A DNA stretch of 41,214 bases. Origin: DATBGO01 sp050011895 (GTDB lineage Bacteria > Actinomycetota > Actinomycetes > Streptosporangiales > Streptosporangiaceae). The first letter of the stretch is position 1; the number at the start of each line of letters is the position of its first letter. The notes below the pieces were generated by a model. It had not been told where the DNA came from. It saw nothing but the letters and a program-made list of their open reading frames with translations, and did no database searches. The DNA is taken from the NCBI GenBank assembly GCA_050011895.1, contig JBEKIF010000039.1, forward strand, positions 1-41,214, written 5' to 3'. A program made the translations under genes and the position numbers. This document shows, one piece after another, positions 23,621 to 33,473 of this stretch.

Positions 23621-24070
23621 ATGGGGAACATAGTTCTCGCAGCCGCCACCAAGTCGTCCAGCGGCAATTACCTGCCCCTCCTGTTCATCGCGGTGCTCTT
23701 CGTCATCCTGTACGTGGTGATGATCAGGCCGCAGCGGAACAAGCAGCGCCAGGCGGTGCAGATGCAGCGCGAGGTGGTTCCTGGCCAGCGCGTCCGCACG
23801 ACCGCCGGGATCTACGGCACCATCACGTCGGTGGACGACGCCGACGTCGTCGTCGAGGTAGCGCCGGGCGTCAACATCCGGATGCTGCGGCGGGCGGTCA
23901 TGGACGTGCTGAGCGATGACAGCCCGGGCGGTGGCGATCCGTCGCAGCCGCAGGCCGGCTTCGGCGAGGATCAGTCCCAGACCACCTTCGGCGACGGTCA
24001 TCAGCCGGGCACGTTCGGTGACAGCTCAGCGGAGGACTGGAACTCCCAGGACCGGAATCCGCAGGTGTGA
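23621..24070 (+). CDS. yajC: Preprotein translocase subunit YajC
   Basis: A 149-residue single-span membrane protein of the SecDF-YajC complex. The transmembrane helix is near 15-33 (PLLFIAVLFVILYVVMI), followed by RPQRNKQR and the conserved domain VPGQRVRTTAGIYGTITSVDD. A 45-residue Gln/Asp/Ser-rich tail is typical of actinobacteria. ATG 23621 is preceded by GGAAGGAAG. secD follows after 32 bases. Confidence 0.93.
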   Translation: MGNIVLAAATKSSSGNYLPLLFIAVLFVILYVVMIRPQRNKQRQAVQMQREVVPGQRVRTTAGIYGTITSVDDADVVVEVAPGVNIRMLRRAVMDVLSDDSPGGGDPSQPQAGFGEDQSQTTFGDGHQPGTFGDSSAEDWNSQDRNPQV

Positions 24071-24102
24071 TGCGGGCCCCATCAAGTTAAGGACAGCGAG
24101 AA

Positions 24103-25887
24103 GTGGCTCCCCCAAGCACCAAGTTGTCTCGTCCCTGGCGCCCGATCGCGGTGCTCGCCGTGATCATCGTCTTCATGCTGGCCGGGATTATCGGCAGCGA
24201 GGCGGCGCATCCCGGCAGCTGGCACAAGAACTTCAGGATCGGCCTTGGCCTCGATCTGTCCAGCGGCACCACCGTGACGCTGAAGGCGGTCACCCCGAAT
24301 TCGAAGAAAGAGCCCAGCCAGACGGCGATGAACGAGGCCAGGTCGATCATTTTGAACCGGGTCAACGGGGCCGGTTTCACCGGCGCCGAGGTCAACCAGC
24401 AGGGCCCGGACATCATCACCGTCGCGGTGCCGGGTAAGGGCGCGCAGCAGGTGGAGAGCCTGGTCGGCCGGACCGCCTTGCTGCGGTTCCGCCAGGTGCT
24501 GCTGGTGGCGCCGAACCTGACCACCTCGACGACCAGCCCATCGGCGACCCCGACCCCATCCGCGTCGGCCACCCCGGCCAAGAGCGCCGCGAAGTCATCG
24601 GCGAAGGCCGCCGCATCGCCGAGCAGCACGCCGTCGCCGTCCTCGGCCGCCAAGCTGTCCACGGTCGCAGACGGCCAGGGCAACGCCAAATTGGTCAGCC
24701 CGGCCGTTAAGACCCTGTTCAACAAGCTGAACTGCGACAACCCCAAGTGGCAGCAGGAGATCTACGGCCCGAACTCACTGGCCTGGGACGACGTCAACAG
24801 CCAGATCGTGGCGTGCTACCAGGGCGAGAAGTACGTGCTTGACAAGGCGCCGGTGACCGGCGAGATGCTGAGCTCGGCCAGCGCCGGGCTCAACTCGACG
24901 AACGGCCAGTGGCAGGTCAACCTCAACTTCAACGGCGAGGGCACCAAGAACTTCGGCACCCTGAGCTCATCGATGTTCAGTAAATACAATGGCTCAGCCA
25001 CCAACCCGCTCAACAACTTCGCGATCGTGCTGGACGGCGTGCCGGTGTCCGTCGCCTATATCCAGCAGCCGATCACCACCGGCCAGGGTGAGATCAACGG
25101 CTCGTTCACCGAGAACCAGGCCGATTACCTGGCGAACGTGCTGACCTACGGGCACCTCCCGCTGAGCTTCCAGAACGAGTCCACCGAGTCGATCTCGGCC
25201 CAGCTCGGCTCGGCGCAGCTGCACGCGGGCCTGGTGGCAGGCGCGATCGGCCTGCTGCTCGTGGTGGTCTACTCGTTCCTCTACTACCGCGGCCTCGGCC
25301 TGGTGTCGGTCTCCAGCCTGGCCATCGCGGCGGCGCTGGCGCTGATGTCGGTGATCCTGCTCAGCAAGTACGAGAATTTCACGCTCAACCTGGCCGGCGT
25401 GGCCGGCCTGATCGTCGCTATCGGGATCACCGCCGACTCGTTCGTGGTCTTCTTCGAGCGGCTCAGGGACGAGGTACGAGAGGGCAGATCGCTGCGGCCC
25501 GCGGTGGAGCGTGGCTGGAAGCGGGCCCGGCGGACGATCCTGGTCTCCGACACGGTGTCCTTCCTCGCCGCGGCACTGCTGTATTACTTCTCCATCGGCG
25601 ACGTCAAGGGCTTCGCGTTTACCCTCGGGCTCACCACCGTGATCGACATCGTGGTGGTCTTCCTGTTCACCAAGCCGATGGTGACGATCCTGGCCAGGAC
25701 GAAGTTCTATGGCGAGGGGCACCCGCTGTCCGGGCTTGATCCGGCCAGGCTCGGCGCCAGATCGCCGTGGCGCGGCGCCAGGCGCCCGGTGGCCAGGCCA
25801 GCGACCGGCCCGGCCAGCGGCCCAGCCACTGGCGGAGCCAGCGCCACCGCGGCAAGCCCGTCCCGGACCACCCCGAAGGAGGCGTGA
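24103..25887 (+). CDS. secD: Protein translocase subunit SecD
   Basis: A 594-residue membrane protein that, with SecF, uses the proton motive force to pull exported proteins through SecYEG. It has one N-terminal helix (IAVLAVIIVFMLAGIIG), a large extracytoplasmic P1 domain (LGLDLSSGTTVTL onward), and five C-terminal helices with the GITADSFVVFFERLRDE motif. A Ser/Thr/Pro/Ala-rich insertion near residues 140-185 is common in actinobacterial SecD. GTG 24103 has AAGGA about 9 bases upstream. The stop overlaps secF by one base. Confidence 0.96.
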   Translation: MAPPSTKLSRPWRPIAVLAVIIVFMLAGIIGSEAAHPGSWHKNFRIGLGLDLSSGTTVTLKAVTPNSKKEPSQTAMNEARSIILNRVNGAGFTGAEVNQQGPDIITVAVPGKGAQQVESLVGRTALLRFRQVLLVAPNLTTSTTSPSATPTPSASATPAKSAAKSSAKAAASPSSTPSPSSAAKLSTVADGQGNAKLVSPAVKTLFNKLNCDNPKWQQEIYGPNSLAWDDVNSQIVACYQGEKYVLDKAPVTGEMLSSASAGLNSTNGQWQVNLNFNGEGTKNFGTLSSSMFSKYNGSATNPLNNFAIVLDGVPVSVAYIQQPITTGQGEINGSFTENQADYLANVLTYGHLPLSFQNESTESISAQLGSAQLHAGLVAGAIGLLLVVVYSFLYYRGLGLVSVSSLAIAAALALMSVILLSKYENFTLNLAGVAGLIVAIGITADSFVVFFERLRDEVREGRSLRPAVERGWKRARRTILVSDTVSFLAAALLYYFSIGDVKGFAFTLGLTTVIDIVVVFLFTKPMVTILARTKFYGEGHPLSGLDPARLGARSPWRGARRPVARPATGPASGPATGGASATAASPSRTTPKEA

Positions 25888-27158
25888 TGTCCTGGATCGG
25901 CAACATCGCCGGCCGGCTGTACCGCGGCGAGGTCTCCTTCGACTTCGTCGGCAGGCGGCGGCTGTGGTACACGATCTCCGGCCTGATCCTGGTGATCAGC
26001 CTGGCCGCGCTGTTCGGCCGCGGGCTTAACGAGAGCGTCGACTTCAAGGGCGGCTCGGTCTTCCTGTTCAAGGCGCCCGCCGCCAGCCAGGCGCAGATCC
26101 GCTCGACGGTCGCCGCCGCCGGCGGCGGTCCCGGTGCGGTCGTCCAGACGGTCGGGCTCGGCAGCCACGCCAGCTGGCAGGTGCAGACCGAGAAGCTCAG
26201 CTTCCCCGAGCAGGTGAAGATCCAGAATGCGATCGCCGCCGACCTGCACCCGGTCGGCGGGGCGAAGGCGATCAGCAGCACGTTCATCGGGCCGACCTGG
26301 GGGAGCCAGATCTCGCAGAAGGCCCTGGAAGCGCTGATCGCGTTCCTGGTCGTGATCGTGATCTACCTGTCGATCGCGTTCGAGTGGAAGATGGCCACCG
26401 CTGCGCTGGTGGCACTGGCGCACGACATCGTTATCACGATCGGGGTGTACGCCCTCGCTGGCTTCCAGGTCAGCCCGGCTACCGTGATCGGGCTGCTCAC
26501 CATCCTCGGTTACTCGCTGTATGACACCGTGGTCGTGTTCGACAAGGTCAGGGAGAATACGGCCGGCCTGCTCGGTACCAGCCGGAGCACTTACAGCCAG
26601 GCAGCCAACCTGGCGCTGAACCAGACGCTGGTCAGGTCGATCAATACCTCGCTGATCGCGCTGCTGCCGGTGGCCGCGATCCTGGTGACCGGCATCACGC
26701 TGCTCGGGCCCGGCGAGCTCGAGGACCTGGCACTGGTGCTGTTCGTCGGCATGCTGTCCGGCACCTACTCCTCGATCTGCATCGCGACGCCGGTGCTGGC
26801 CGCCCTCAAGGAGCGCGAGCCGCAGTACAAGGCGCTGGCCAAGCGGGTCGCGCTGCGCGCCTCGGGCGGCCGGGCGGCGCAGCGGGCCAAGGCCAAGGCG
26901 GCGGCCGGGCCGGACGGCCGCGGCGCCAGTGCCGTCGGCACCGCCGAGCCCGCCGAGCCCGCCGACCCGGCCGACGACGAGGCCGCGGCGGATAGCGGCG
27001 CGTTCGCTGATCAAGGTCCGGATGAGCGCGTCCCAGCGGCGCGGGGCGCAGCCGCGGCGCCGCGCGCTGGTTCCGGCGCCCGGCCCGGGCCGCGGCAGCA
27101 GCCCAGGCGAACCAGCGCGGCCAAGCGGCGCCCGGCGGGCAAGAAGAAGCGCCGGTAG
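25887..27158 (+). CDS. secF: Protein translocase subunit SecF
   Basis: A 423-residue partner of SecD with six transmembrane helices. Family marks are VDFKGGSVFLF (near 50), the conserved ILGYSLYDTVVVFDKVREN in the fourth-fifth helix region, and the repeated Asn/Thr block LNQTLVRSINTSL. The last 110 residues form a long Ala/Arg/Pro-rich cytoplasmic tail ending in KKKRR, of low complexity. ATG 25887 overlaps the secD stop (TGATG) and follows GAAGGAGG, an excellent ribosome site. Confidence 0.96.
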   Translation: MSWIGNIAGRLYRGEVSFDFVGRRRLWYTISGLILVISLAALFGRGLNESVDFKGGSVFLFKAPAASQAQIRSTVAAAGGGPGAVVQTVGLGSHASWQVQTEKLSFPEQVKIQNAIAADLHPVGGAKAISSTFIGPTWGSQISQKALEALIAFLVVIVIYLSIAFEWKMATAALVALAHDIVITIGVYALAGFQVSPATVIGLLTILGYSLYDTVVVFDKVRENTAGLLGTSRSTYSQAANLALNQTLVRSINTSLIALLPVAAILVTGITLLGPGELEDLALVLFVGMLSGTYSSICIATPVLAALKEREPQYKALAKRVALRASGGRAAQRAKAKAAAGPDGRGASAVGTAEPAEPADPADDEAAADSGAFADQGPDERVPAARGAAAAPRAGSGARPGPRQQPRRTSAAKRRPAGKKKRR

Positions 27159-27167
27159 GCGGCGCCG

Positions 27168-27713
27168 GTGTCCAGCGGGCTGGCCGCAGCCGGACCTGAC
27201 GTCGCTGCGCTGATCGGAGCGACAATCAGGGACATCCACGACTACCCGCAGCAGGGCGTGGTGTTCAAGGACATCACGCCGCTGCTGGCGGATGGTGCGG
27301 CGTTCAGCGCGGTGGTGGGCGCGCTCGCGGCCGGTCACGACCGGATCGACAAGGTGGCAGGCATCGAGGCGCGGGGCTTCATCCTCGCGGCGCCGGTCGC
27401 CTGCCAGCTCGGCGCCGGGTTCGTGCCGATACGCAAGCAGGGCAAGCTGCCAGGGCCTACCCACGTGGAGTCTTATCAGCTCGAATACGGCACGGCGACG
27501 ATTGAAGTCCATACCGACGCGTTCCGGCCAGGCGAGCGGGTGCTGATCGTCGATGACGTCCTCGCCACCGGCGGTACTGCGGCCGCGACCGCTGAGCTTG
27601 TCCGGCGCAGCGGCGCGCAGATCGTCGCGGTGGCCGTCCTGATCGAGCTTTCCTTCCTCAGCGGCCGGTCCAATCTGGGCGGTCTGGACGTGCGCTCGCT
27701 GCTCGCCATATAG
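27168..27713 (+). CDS. apt: Adenine phosphoribosyltransferase
   Basis: A 181-residue purine salvage enzyme that makes AMP from adenine and PRPP. The PRPP-binding loop is VLIVDDVLATGGTA (near 125-138); IEARGFILAAPVA and FVPIRKQGKLPG are also typical. GTG 27168 starts 9 bases after the secF stop, without a strong ribosome site, and is the first plausible start before GATIRDIHDYPQQGVVFKDITP. Position between secF and rel is conserved in actinobacteria. Confidence 0.95.
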   Translation: MSSGLAAAGPDVAALIGATIRDIHDYPQQGVVFKDITPLLADGAAFSAVVGALAAGHDRIDKVAGIEARGFILAAPVACQLGAGFVPIRKQGKLPGPTHVESYQLEYGTATIEVHTDAFRPGERVLIVDDVLATGGTAAATAELVRRSGAQIVAVAVLIELSFLSGRSNLGGLDVRSLLAI

Positions 27714-27790
27714 CGGGCTCGCACAGATGCCGGGCACTTCGGTAACCGCTCCTCGGTAGACTGGATGCCTAGCGGACGTGAGGAGCGCAT

Positions 27791-30316
27791 GTGGCCGGTG
27801 ACGTTGCGACGGCCGGCACGGCCGGAGCTGGTGTTACCCAGGCCGCCGCGGGTGAGCCCGAGCAAGACGGCGCGAAGGTACCTGCAGCGGATGACGGGGT
27901 GGCCCAGGTCAATGGCGCGCGCGCCGTTGCCGGCGGAGCCGGGCCGGACAGCGAGGCAGCTGGGGGCAGCGCGGGCGCGGCGTCGGCTCCGGACGACGCG
28001 ACTGGATCATCAGGTGCCGAGAGCGCCGACCCGCCGGGCGTGCCTGCCGATCCGCCTGCCGTGCTGGCAGACCTGCCCGCGGCACCCGCTGGCGCCGCCG
28101 GTGTCCGGCGCAGGCTCGCCAGGCTCGGGGCGCCGCGCGGCGGCGGTGCCAACCCGGTGCTTGAGCCGCTGATCAAGACGGTCCGCGCGACGCATCCCAA
28201 GGCCGATGTGCGGCTGATCGAGCGTGCCTACGATGTCGCCGCCCAGATGCACGCCGGGCAGGTACGCAAGAGCGGGGATCCCTACATCACCCATCCGCTC
28301 GCGGTGACCACGATCCTCGCCGAGCTCGGCATGAACCACGAGACATTGTGCGCTGCGCTGCTGCACGACACGATCGAGGACACCGCGTACACGCTGGACG
28401 AGCTCCGCCGCGATTTCGGCGACGACATCGCCGCGCTGGTCGACGGGGTGACCAAGCTCGACAAGGTCAGGTACGGCGACGCCGCCCAGGCCGAGACGGT
28501 CCGCAAGATGGTCGTCGCGATGTCACGGGACATCAGGGTCCTGGTGATCAAGCTCGCCGACCGGCTGCACAACATGCGCACCCTCCGCTACCTGCCGCGG
28601 GCCAAGCAGGAGCAGAAGTCACGCGAGGTACTGGAGATCTTCGCGCCGCTCGCGCACCGGCTCGGGATGAACACCGTCAAATGGGAACTCGAGGACCTGG
28701 CGTTCGCCACCCTGTTCCCGAAGCGCTACGACGAGATCGCCCGGCTGGTGTCGGAACGCGCGCCGCGGCGCGACGTGTTCCTGCAGGACGTGATCGAGGA
28801 TGTCTCGGCTGACCTCCGCGAGGCGAAGATCAAGGCCAGGGTCACCGGACGGCCGAAGCACTACTACTCCGTCTATCAGAAGATGATCGCCCGGAATGTC
28901 GGGTTCGATGATATCTACGACCTGGTGGGCATCCGGGTGCTAGTCGATTCGGTGCGCGACTGCTACGCGGCGCTCGGTACCGTTCACGCGCGGTGGAACC
29001 CCGTGCCAGGGCGGTTCAAGGACTACATCGCGATGCCGAAGTTCAATATGTACCAGTCCCTGCACACCACGGTGATCGGCCCGGAGGGCAAGCCCGTGGA
29101 GCTGCAGCTCAGGACCTGGGGCATGCACAGGCGGGCCGAGTACGGCGTGGCGGCGCACTGGAAGTACAAGGAGGAGACGACCACAGGCGGCCGCAGCGCC
29201 GCCGACCTGGCCTGGCTCAGGCAGCTTGTCGACTGGCAGCGCGAGACCACCGACCCGGCCGAGTTCCTCGAATCGCTCAGGTTCGACCTGGGCGCCGGAG
29301 AGGTTTACGTTTTCACCCCGCGCGGCGAGGTCATCGCGCTGCCGCAGGGCGCCACCCCGGTCGACTTCGCCTACGCGATCCACACCGAGGTAGGCCACCG
29401 GACCATCGGCGCCCGGGTCAACGGCCGCCTGGTGGCCCTGGAGTCCGCGCTGAACAACGGCGACACCGTGGAGATCTTCACCTCCAAGGCAGCAGACGCG
29501 GCGCCGAGCAGGGACTGGCTGGGGTTCGTCAAGAGCGCCAGGGCCCGCAACAAGATCAGGCACTGGTTCTCCAAGGAACGCAGGGAAGCGGCGGCCGAGA
29601 CGGGCAAGGCCGCGATCGCCCGGGCCATGCGCAAGCAGGGGCTGCCGCTGCAGCGGCTGGCCACCGGCGACGCGCTGGTTGCGATGGCCCGCGAACTCAA
29701 GTACGCGGACCTCTCCTCGCTCTACGCCGCGATCGGCGAAGGGCACGTGAGTGCCCAGTCGGTAGTCGCGAAGCTGGTCAGGTCGGCTGGCGGCATCGCC
29801 GGGGCCCAGGAGGACCTGGCCGAGACCACAATGCTCACCCGGGCGCCGAAGGCCAGGCCGGTAGGCGACTCCGGCGTCGTGGTCGAGGGGTCGGCCGATG
29901 TCTGGGCCAGGCTCTCCAAATGCTGCACGCCGGTGCCGGGCGATGACATCACCGGCTTCGTGACCCGCGGCAACGGCGTCTCTGTGCACCGTGCGGACTG
30001 CCTCAACCTCCGCCACCTGCTCGAGTCCCAGCCGGAGCGGCTGGTATCGGTGCACTGGTCGCCGCGGGAAGGCTCGCTGTTCCTGGTGGCGATCCAGACC
30101 GAGGCGCTTGACCGGACCGGGCTGCTCTCCGATATCACCCGGGCCCTCTCCGACCAGCACGTCAATATCCTGTCGGCGTCGGTGACCACGACCAGGGACC
30201 GGGTCGCCGTCAGCAGGTTCACCTTCGAGATGGGCGACCCCAAGCACCTCGGCCACGTCCTGCGGGCGGTCCGTGCCATCGACGGCGTCTACGACGTCTA
30301 CCGGATCACCAACTAG
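27791..30316 (+). CDS. rel: Bifunctional (p)ppGpp synthetase/hydrolase
   Basis: An 841-residue long RSH enzyme controlling the stringent response. Order: an Ala/Gly/Pro-rich N-terminal extension of about 105 residues; the HD hydrolase domain with HDTIEDT near 192-198; the synthetase domain with RFKDYIAMPKFNMYQSLHT near 407; TGS (VYVFTPRGEVIALPQGATPVD) near 503; a Cys-containing zinc-finger region (KCCTPVPGDDITGFVTRG); and a C-terminal ACT domain. The intact HD motif and the RFKD rather than EFDD motif indicate a bifunctional Rel. GTG 27791 follows AGGAG by 5 bases. The 77-base gap after apt suggests it may have its own promoter. Confidence 0.96.
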   Translation: MAGDVATAGTAGAGVTQAAAGEPEQDGAKVPAADDGVAQVNGARAVAGGAGPDSEAAGGSAGAASAPDDATGSSGAESADPPGVPADPPAVLADLPAAPAGAAGVRRRLARLGAPRGGGANPVLEPLIKTVRATHPKADVRLIERAYDVAAQMHAGQVRKSGDPYITHPLAVTTILAELGMNHETLCAALLHDTIEDTAYTLDELRRDFGDDIAALVDGVTKLDKVRYGDAAQAETVRKMVVAMSRDIRVLVIKLADRLHNMRTLRYLPRAKQEQKSREVLEIFAPLAHRLGMNTVKWELEDLAFATLFPKRYDEIARLVSERAPRRDVFLQDVIEDVSADLREAKIKARVTGRPKHYYSVYQKMIARNVGFDDIYDLVGIRVLVDSVRDCYAALGTVHARWNPVPGRFKDYIAMPKFNMYQSLHTTVIGPEGKPVELQLRTWGMHRRAEYGVAAHWKYKEETTTGGRSAADLAWLRQLVDWQRETTDPAEFLESLRFDLGAGEVYVFTPRGEVIALPQGATPVDFAYAIHTEVGHRTIGARVNGRLVALESALNNGDTVEIFTSKAADAAPSRDWLGFVKSARARNKIRHWFSKERREAAAETGKAAIARAMRKQGLPLQRLATGDALVAMARELKYADLSSLYAAIGEGHVSAQSVVAKLVRSAGGIAGAQEDLAETTMLTRAPKARPVGDSGVVVEGSADVWARLSKCCTPVPGDDITGFVTRGNGVSVHRADCLNLRHLLESQPERLVSVHWSPREGSLFLVAIQTEALDRTGLLSDITRALSDQHVNILSASVTTTRDRVAVSRFTFEMGDPKHLGHVLRAVRAIDGVYDVYRITN

Positions 30317-30454
30317 CTCCCGACCCCAAGTTCAGGCCACCAGCTGGCTCCTGACCTGGAGTCCGCGCCTGGCCCTGGCCAGCCCGCAGCCAGGCGGATC
30401 GGCGGTTGGGCAGATGCGCTGGCGGAGCGCCCGGCCGCGGCCCCGCGGAGCATC

Positions 30455-31693
30455 TCAGCGGGACAGTTCGGCCAGGGTGCGCTCAGCCTCTTCAAGCCAG
30501 GATCGCCGGGCCGCCAGGGCTTCTTCGGCACGCTGCCGCCCGGTCTGGTCGCCGCGCGAGCGGGCCAGTTCCAGCTGGTCCTCGAGCTGCCGGATGGCCG
30601 ACCTGATTTGCTCGACCGTCCCCTTCGCGCGGGACAGGGCCTCCGGATTCGACCGGCGCCAGTGCGAGTCCTCGGCCTTGCGGACCGCGTCTTCCACTCT
30701 CCGCAAGCCGCCTTCAAGCCTGTCGTACTGGTCACGGGGCACGCCGCCGACGTGCTCCCAGCGCTCCTGGATGCCGCGCAGCGTCACCCGCGCGGCCCGC
30801 GGGTTGGTGACCGGCAGCAGCTTCTCCGCCTCGGCGAGCAGCCCTGCCTTCACGCTGGCATGCTCGCGCATCTCGGTGTCCTTGGCGGTAAAGACCTGCG
30901 AGCGGGCCTGGAAGAAGCTGTCCTGCGCGCCCTTGAACCGGGTCCAGAGCGCCTCCTCGACAGCGCGTTCCGCGCGGCCAGCCTCCTTCCATGATCGCAT
31001 CAGCTCGCGGTAGGCGGTGGCGGTCGGCCCCCAGTCGGTCGACGAGGCCAGGGCCTCGGCCTCGGTGACCAGCTTCTCCTTGCGCGCCCTGGCGGTCTCG
31101 CGCTCTTCCTCAAGACCGGCGAAGTACGCCTTGCGGCGCTTGGTGAACGCGTTGCGGGCGGCCGACAGGCGCTTCCACAGGACCGTCTCCGTCGCCCGGT
31201 CACCTCGCGGTGCGTTCTTCCACTCCTCGAGCAACTGGCGCATCCGCTCGCCGCTGATCTTCCAGTGGGTCGCCTCGACCGCGATCCGCTCCGCTTCGGC
31301 GACGATCCGCTCCTTGACCTCGTGAGCCTGAACGCGAGCCTGGTCGCGGGCTGCCTTGTGCTCTTCGCGCCGGTGGTCGACGAGCGTGGTCATCGCCTCG
31401 AGCCTGCCGCGCAGCCCGTCGAGGTCGCCGACCGCCTTGGCATCGGCCACGGCAGTGAGCAGCCGGGTGATCGTGGCCCTGGCATGGGCCGGGGACAGGT
31501 CCGTGGTGGCGATGCGCTGCTCGAGCAGTGCGATCTCGGTGGCCAGCGAGTCGAACTTTCGCCTGAAGAACTCCAGCGCCTCCGCCGGGCTGCCGGCCTG
31601 CCACGAGCCGACCGGGCGCTCACCCTCGCCGGTGCGCACAAAGACAGTGCCGTCGTCGTCTACTCTGCCCCACGGATCGTTAGCGGTGCTCAC
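30455..31693 (-). CDS. DUF349 coiled-coil protein
   Basis: A 412-residue, mostly helical, charged protein with several DUF349 repeats, each carrying a W-near-R pattern (LLEEWKNAPRGDRATETVLWKRL; LMRSWKEAGRAERAVEEALWTRF; IQERWEHVGGVPRDQYDRLE). Function is not well established. I chose the GTG at 31691-31693 (MSTANDPWG) because AGGAGG lies 6 bases upstream; a TTG at 31714 is less likely. It follows the cyclophilin gene by 42 bases and converges on rel. The pairing of a DUF349 gene with a cyclophilin gene beside rel is conserved in actinobacteria. Confidence 0.87.
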   Translation of the reverse strand: MSTANDPWGRVDDDGTVFVRTGEGERPVGSWQAGSPAEALEFFRRKFDSLATEIALLEQRIATTDLSPAHARATITRLLTAVADAKAVGDLDGLRGRLEAMTTLVDHRREEHKAARDQARVQAHEVKERIVAEAERIAVEATHWKISGERMRQLLEEWKNAPRGDRATETVLWKRLSAARNAFTKRRKAYFAGLEEERETARARKEKLVTEAEALASSTDWGPTATAYRELMRSWKEAGRAERAVEEALWTRFKGAQDSFFQARSQVFTAKDTEMREHASVKAGLLAEAEKLLPVTNPRAARVTLRGIQERWEHVGGVPRDQYDRLEGGLRRVEDAVRKAEDSHWRRSNPEALSRAKGTVEQIRSAIRQLEDQLELARSRGDQTGRQRAEEALAARRSWLEEAERTLAELSR

Positions 31694-31735
31694 CGCGAAC
31701 CTCCTGCTCAGCAACCTGGCTGGCGGCGCCGCCCG

Positions 31736-32563
31736 TCAGGTTTTCTTGATGGTCACGCTCTCGATGACCACGCTCTCTTTCGGCTTGCCACCGCCCGCCT
31801 GACTGAGCGGTGGGCCGAAGCCGCGGCTGCCCACATTCTGGATAATATTGAGTCCCTGGACGATCCTGCCAAACGGCGTGTAACTGGGCGCGAGGGTCGA
31901 GTTCTTGTACACGACGAAGAACTGGCTGCCGTTGCTGACCGGGGCGCCGGTGTTGGCCATCGCCAGCGTGCCTGCCGGGTAGGTCGCGCCCGCCAGGTTC
32001 TCACTCGCGAACTCATAACCGGGTCCCCCGCTGAGGGTGCCGGTCGGGTCTCCGCACTGCAGCATGTACAGGCCGCCGCTGGTGCTCAGCCGGGGGCACG
32101 GGGTGACGTTGAAATAGTTCTTCTCCGCCAGGTAGACGAACGAGTTCACCGTGCAGGTCGCCTTGCTGTTTAGCAGGTCGACGACGACCTTGCCGCGGTT
32201 GGTGCGGATGGTCGCCTGATAGCCGGCCCGGAAGTCTGGCTTGGCCGGGGGAATGCCGACATTCCGGGCAGCCGGGGGAGAAGACGCATACACGCAGTGT
32301 GTTGCGGGCTCGCTGACCGCGGCAGCCGACTGCGTGCCACTTGGCGTGGCCGTCGGCGTCGCAGCGGCCGGGCTGGCCGCAGTTGGCTTGCCGGATCCAC
32401 GGAACGCGAAGAAGCCGCCGACCGCGAGCGCTACCACGACGCAGCAGATGATGCCGATCGCGGTCCACTTTCGCATCCGCTGTGCCTGCTGCGCCCTGCG
32501 GTCCGCCTTGCGCTGGTAACGCTCCCTTGCGAGCTTGCGCTGGCGCTCCTTCTTTCCCGCCAC
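31736..32563 (-). CDS. Membrane-anchored cyclophilin-type peptidyl-prolyl isomerase
   Basis: A 275-residue protein. The N-terminus is strongly basic (KKERQRKLARERYQRKADRR), then one transmembrane helix (WTAIGIICCVVVALAVGGFFAF, near 42-63), an Ala/Thr/Pro linker, and an extracytoplasmic cyclophilin domain with YFNVTPCPRLSTSG, LAMANTGAPVSNGSQFFVVY and FGRIVQGLNIIQ. It likely helps exported proteins fold. GTG at 32561-32563 has AGGAGG 9 bases upstream; the frame is open further but with unrelated sequence. The two Cys in the domain may form a disulfide. Confidence 0.9.
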   Translation of the reverse strand: MAGKKERQRKLARERYQRKADRRAQQAQRMRKWTAIGIICCVVVALAVGGFFAFRGSGKPTAASPAAATPTATPSGTQSAAAVSEPATHCVYASSPPAARNVGIPPAKPDFRAGYQATIRTNRGKVVVDLLNSKATCTVNSFVYLAEKNYFNVTPCPRLSTSGGLYMLQCGDPTGTLSGGPGYEFASENLAGATYPAGTLAMANTGAPVSNGSQFFVVYKNSTLAPSYTPFGRIVQGLNIIQNVGSRGFGPPLSQAGGGKPKESVVIESVTIKKT

Positions 32564-32780
32564 TAGTTCTGCCCTCCTGGCCGGCACCGGCTCGATGTTC
32601 ATCACGAAACTTCGCGAATGGTACCTGTGCCCGGCCGGCAGTGGCGCTGCTGTTATGAGTTCGCAGCACCAACCGCATCCTCGCTGTGTCCCGGCTACGG
32701 TCGCCGCGGCGCGGTGGCCGGCTCCGTCGGTAGCCTGTATGCACGTGGTCGTGGCCGTCAGGCCCGCGGAGGAGGAAGCT

Positions 32781-33473
32781 GTGCTAGTTGCCGGGTTCCC
32801 GGCCGGTGCGTTCGCCGCCAACTGCTATCTGGTGGCGCCTGGCCCGGGTGCGGAGTGCCTGATCATCGACCCTGGCGAAGGTGCCGAGCAGGGCATCGAC
32901 GAGATCGTCGAGCGATATCGGCTGCGCCCAGCGGCCGTGCTGCTCACCCACGGCCATCTCGATCACATCTGGTCGGTGGTGCCGGTCTGCGGGGCCAGGG
33001 GCATTCCCGCCTACATCCACCCGGCCGACCGGGCGCTGCTGACCGACCCGGCCCGCGGGTTCGCCCTGCAGCCGGGGCAGCAGCTGTTTGGCGGCCTGAC
33101 CTTCACCGAGCCCGACGAGGTGGCGGAGCTCGCCGACGGGGCGACGCTCGAGCTGGCCGGGCTTCAGCTGGTGGTCGATCACGCGCCGGGTCATACCCGG
33201 GGCTCGGTGACCTTCCGGCTGCCGCCTGCCGCTGACCCCCCGACGCTGTTCACCGGAGACCTGCTGTTCGCCGGATCGATCGGCCGGACCGACCTGCCAG
33301 GCGGCGACTACGCGACCATCCTCGACAGCCTGGCCAGGGTCTGCCTGCCCCTTCCCGACGAGACGGTGGTCCTGGCGGGGCACGGCCCGCAGACGACGAT
33401 AGGCGCCGAGCGCGCATCCAATCCGTTCCTGGCCGGGCTCACGCCCGCTTCCGGCCCGTCGAGAGGGCTGTGA
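32781..33473 (+). CDS. MBL-fold metallo-hydrolase (glyoxalase II-like)
   Basis: A 230-residue metallo-beta-lactamase fold protein. The metal motif is THGHLDH near 56-62, with later ligands in APGHTRGSV, FTGDLLF and LAGHGPQT. The glyoxalase II-like subgroup hydrolyses thioesters, but this member's substrate is unknown. GTG 32781 follows GGAGGAGG by 6 bases, which sets the start (MLVAGFPAGAFAANCYLV). aspS begins immediately after its stop codon. In many actinobacteria hisS sits directly downstream of this gene; here it does not. Confidence 0.9.
   Translation: MLVAGFPAGAFAANCYLVAPGPGAECLIIDPGEGAEQGIDEIVERYRLRPAAVLLTHGHLDHIWSVVPVCGARGIPAYIHPADRALLTDPARGFALQPGQQLFGGLTFTEPDEVAELADGATLELAGLQLVVDHAPGHTRGSVTFRLPPAADPPTLFTGDLLFAGSIGRTDLPGGDYATILDSLARVCLPLPDETVVLAGHGPQTTIGAERASNPFLAGLTPASGPSRGL

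Noticed and set aside
25707..27737. 676-codon minus-strand open frame across secD, secF and apt
   Set aside because: It is a shadow of three well-supported plus-strand genes, Arg/Gly/His/Asp-rich with no domain.
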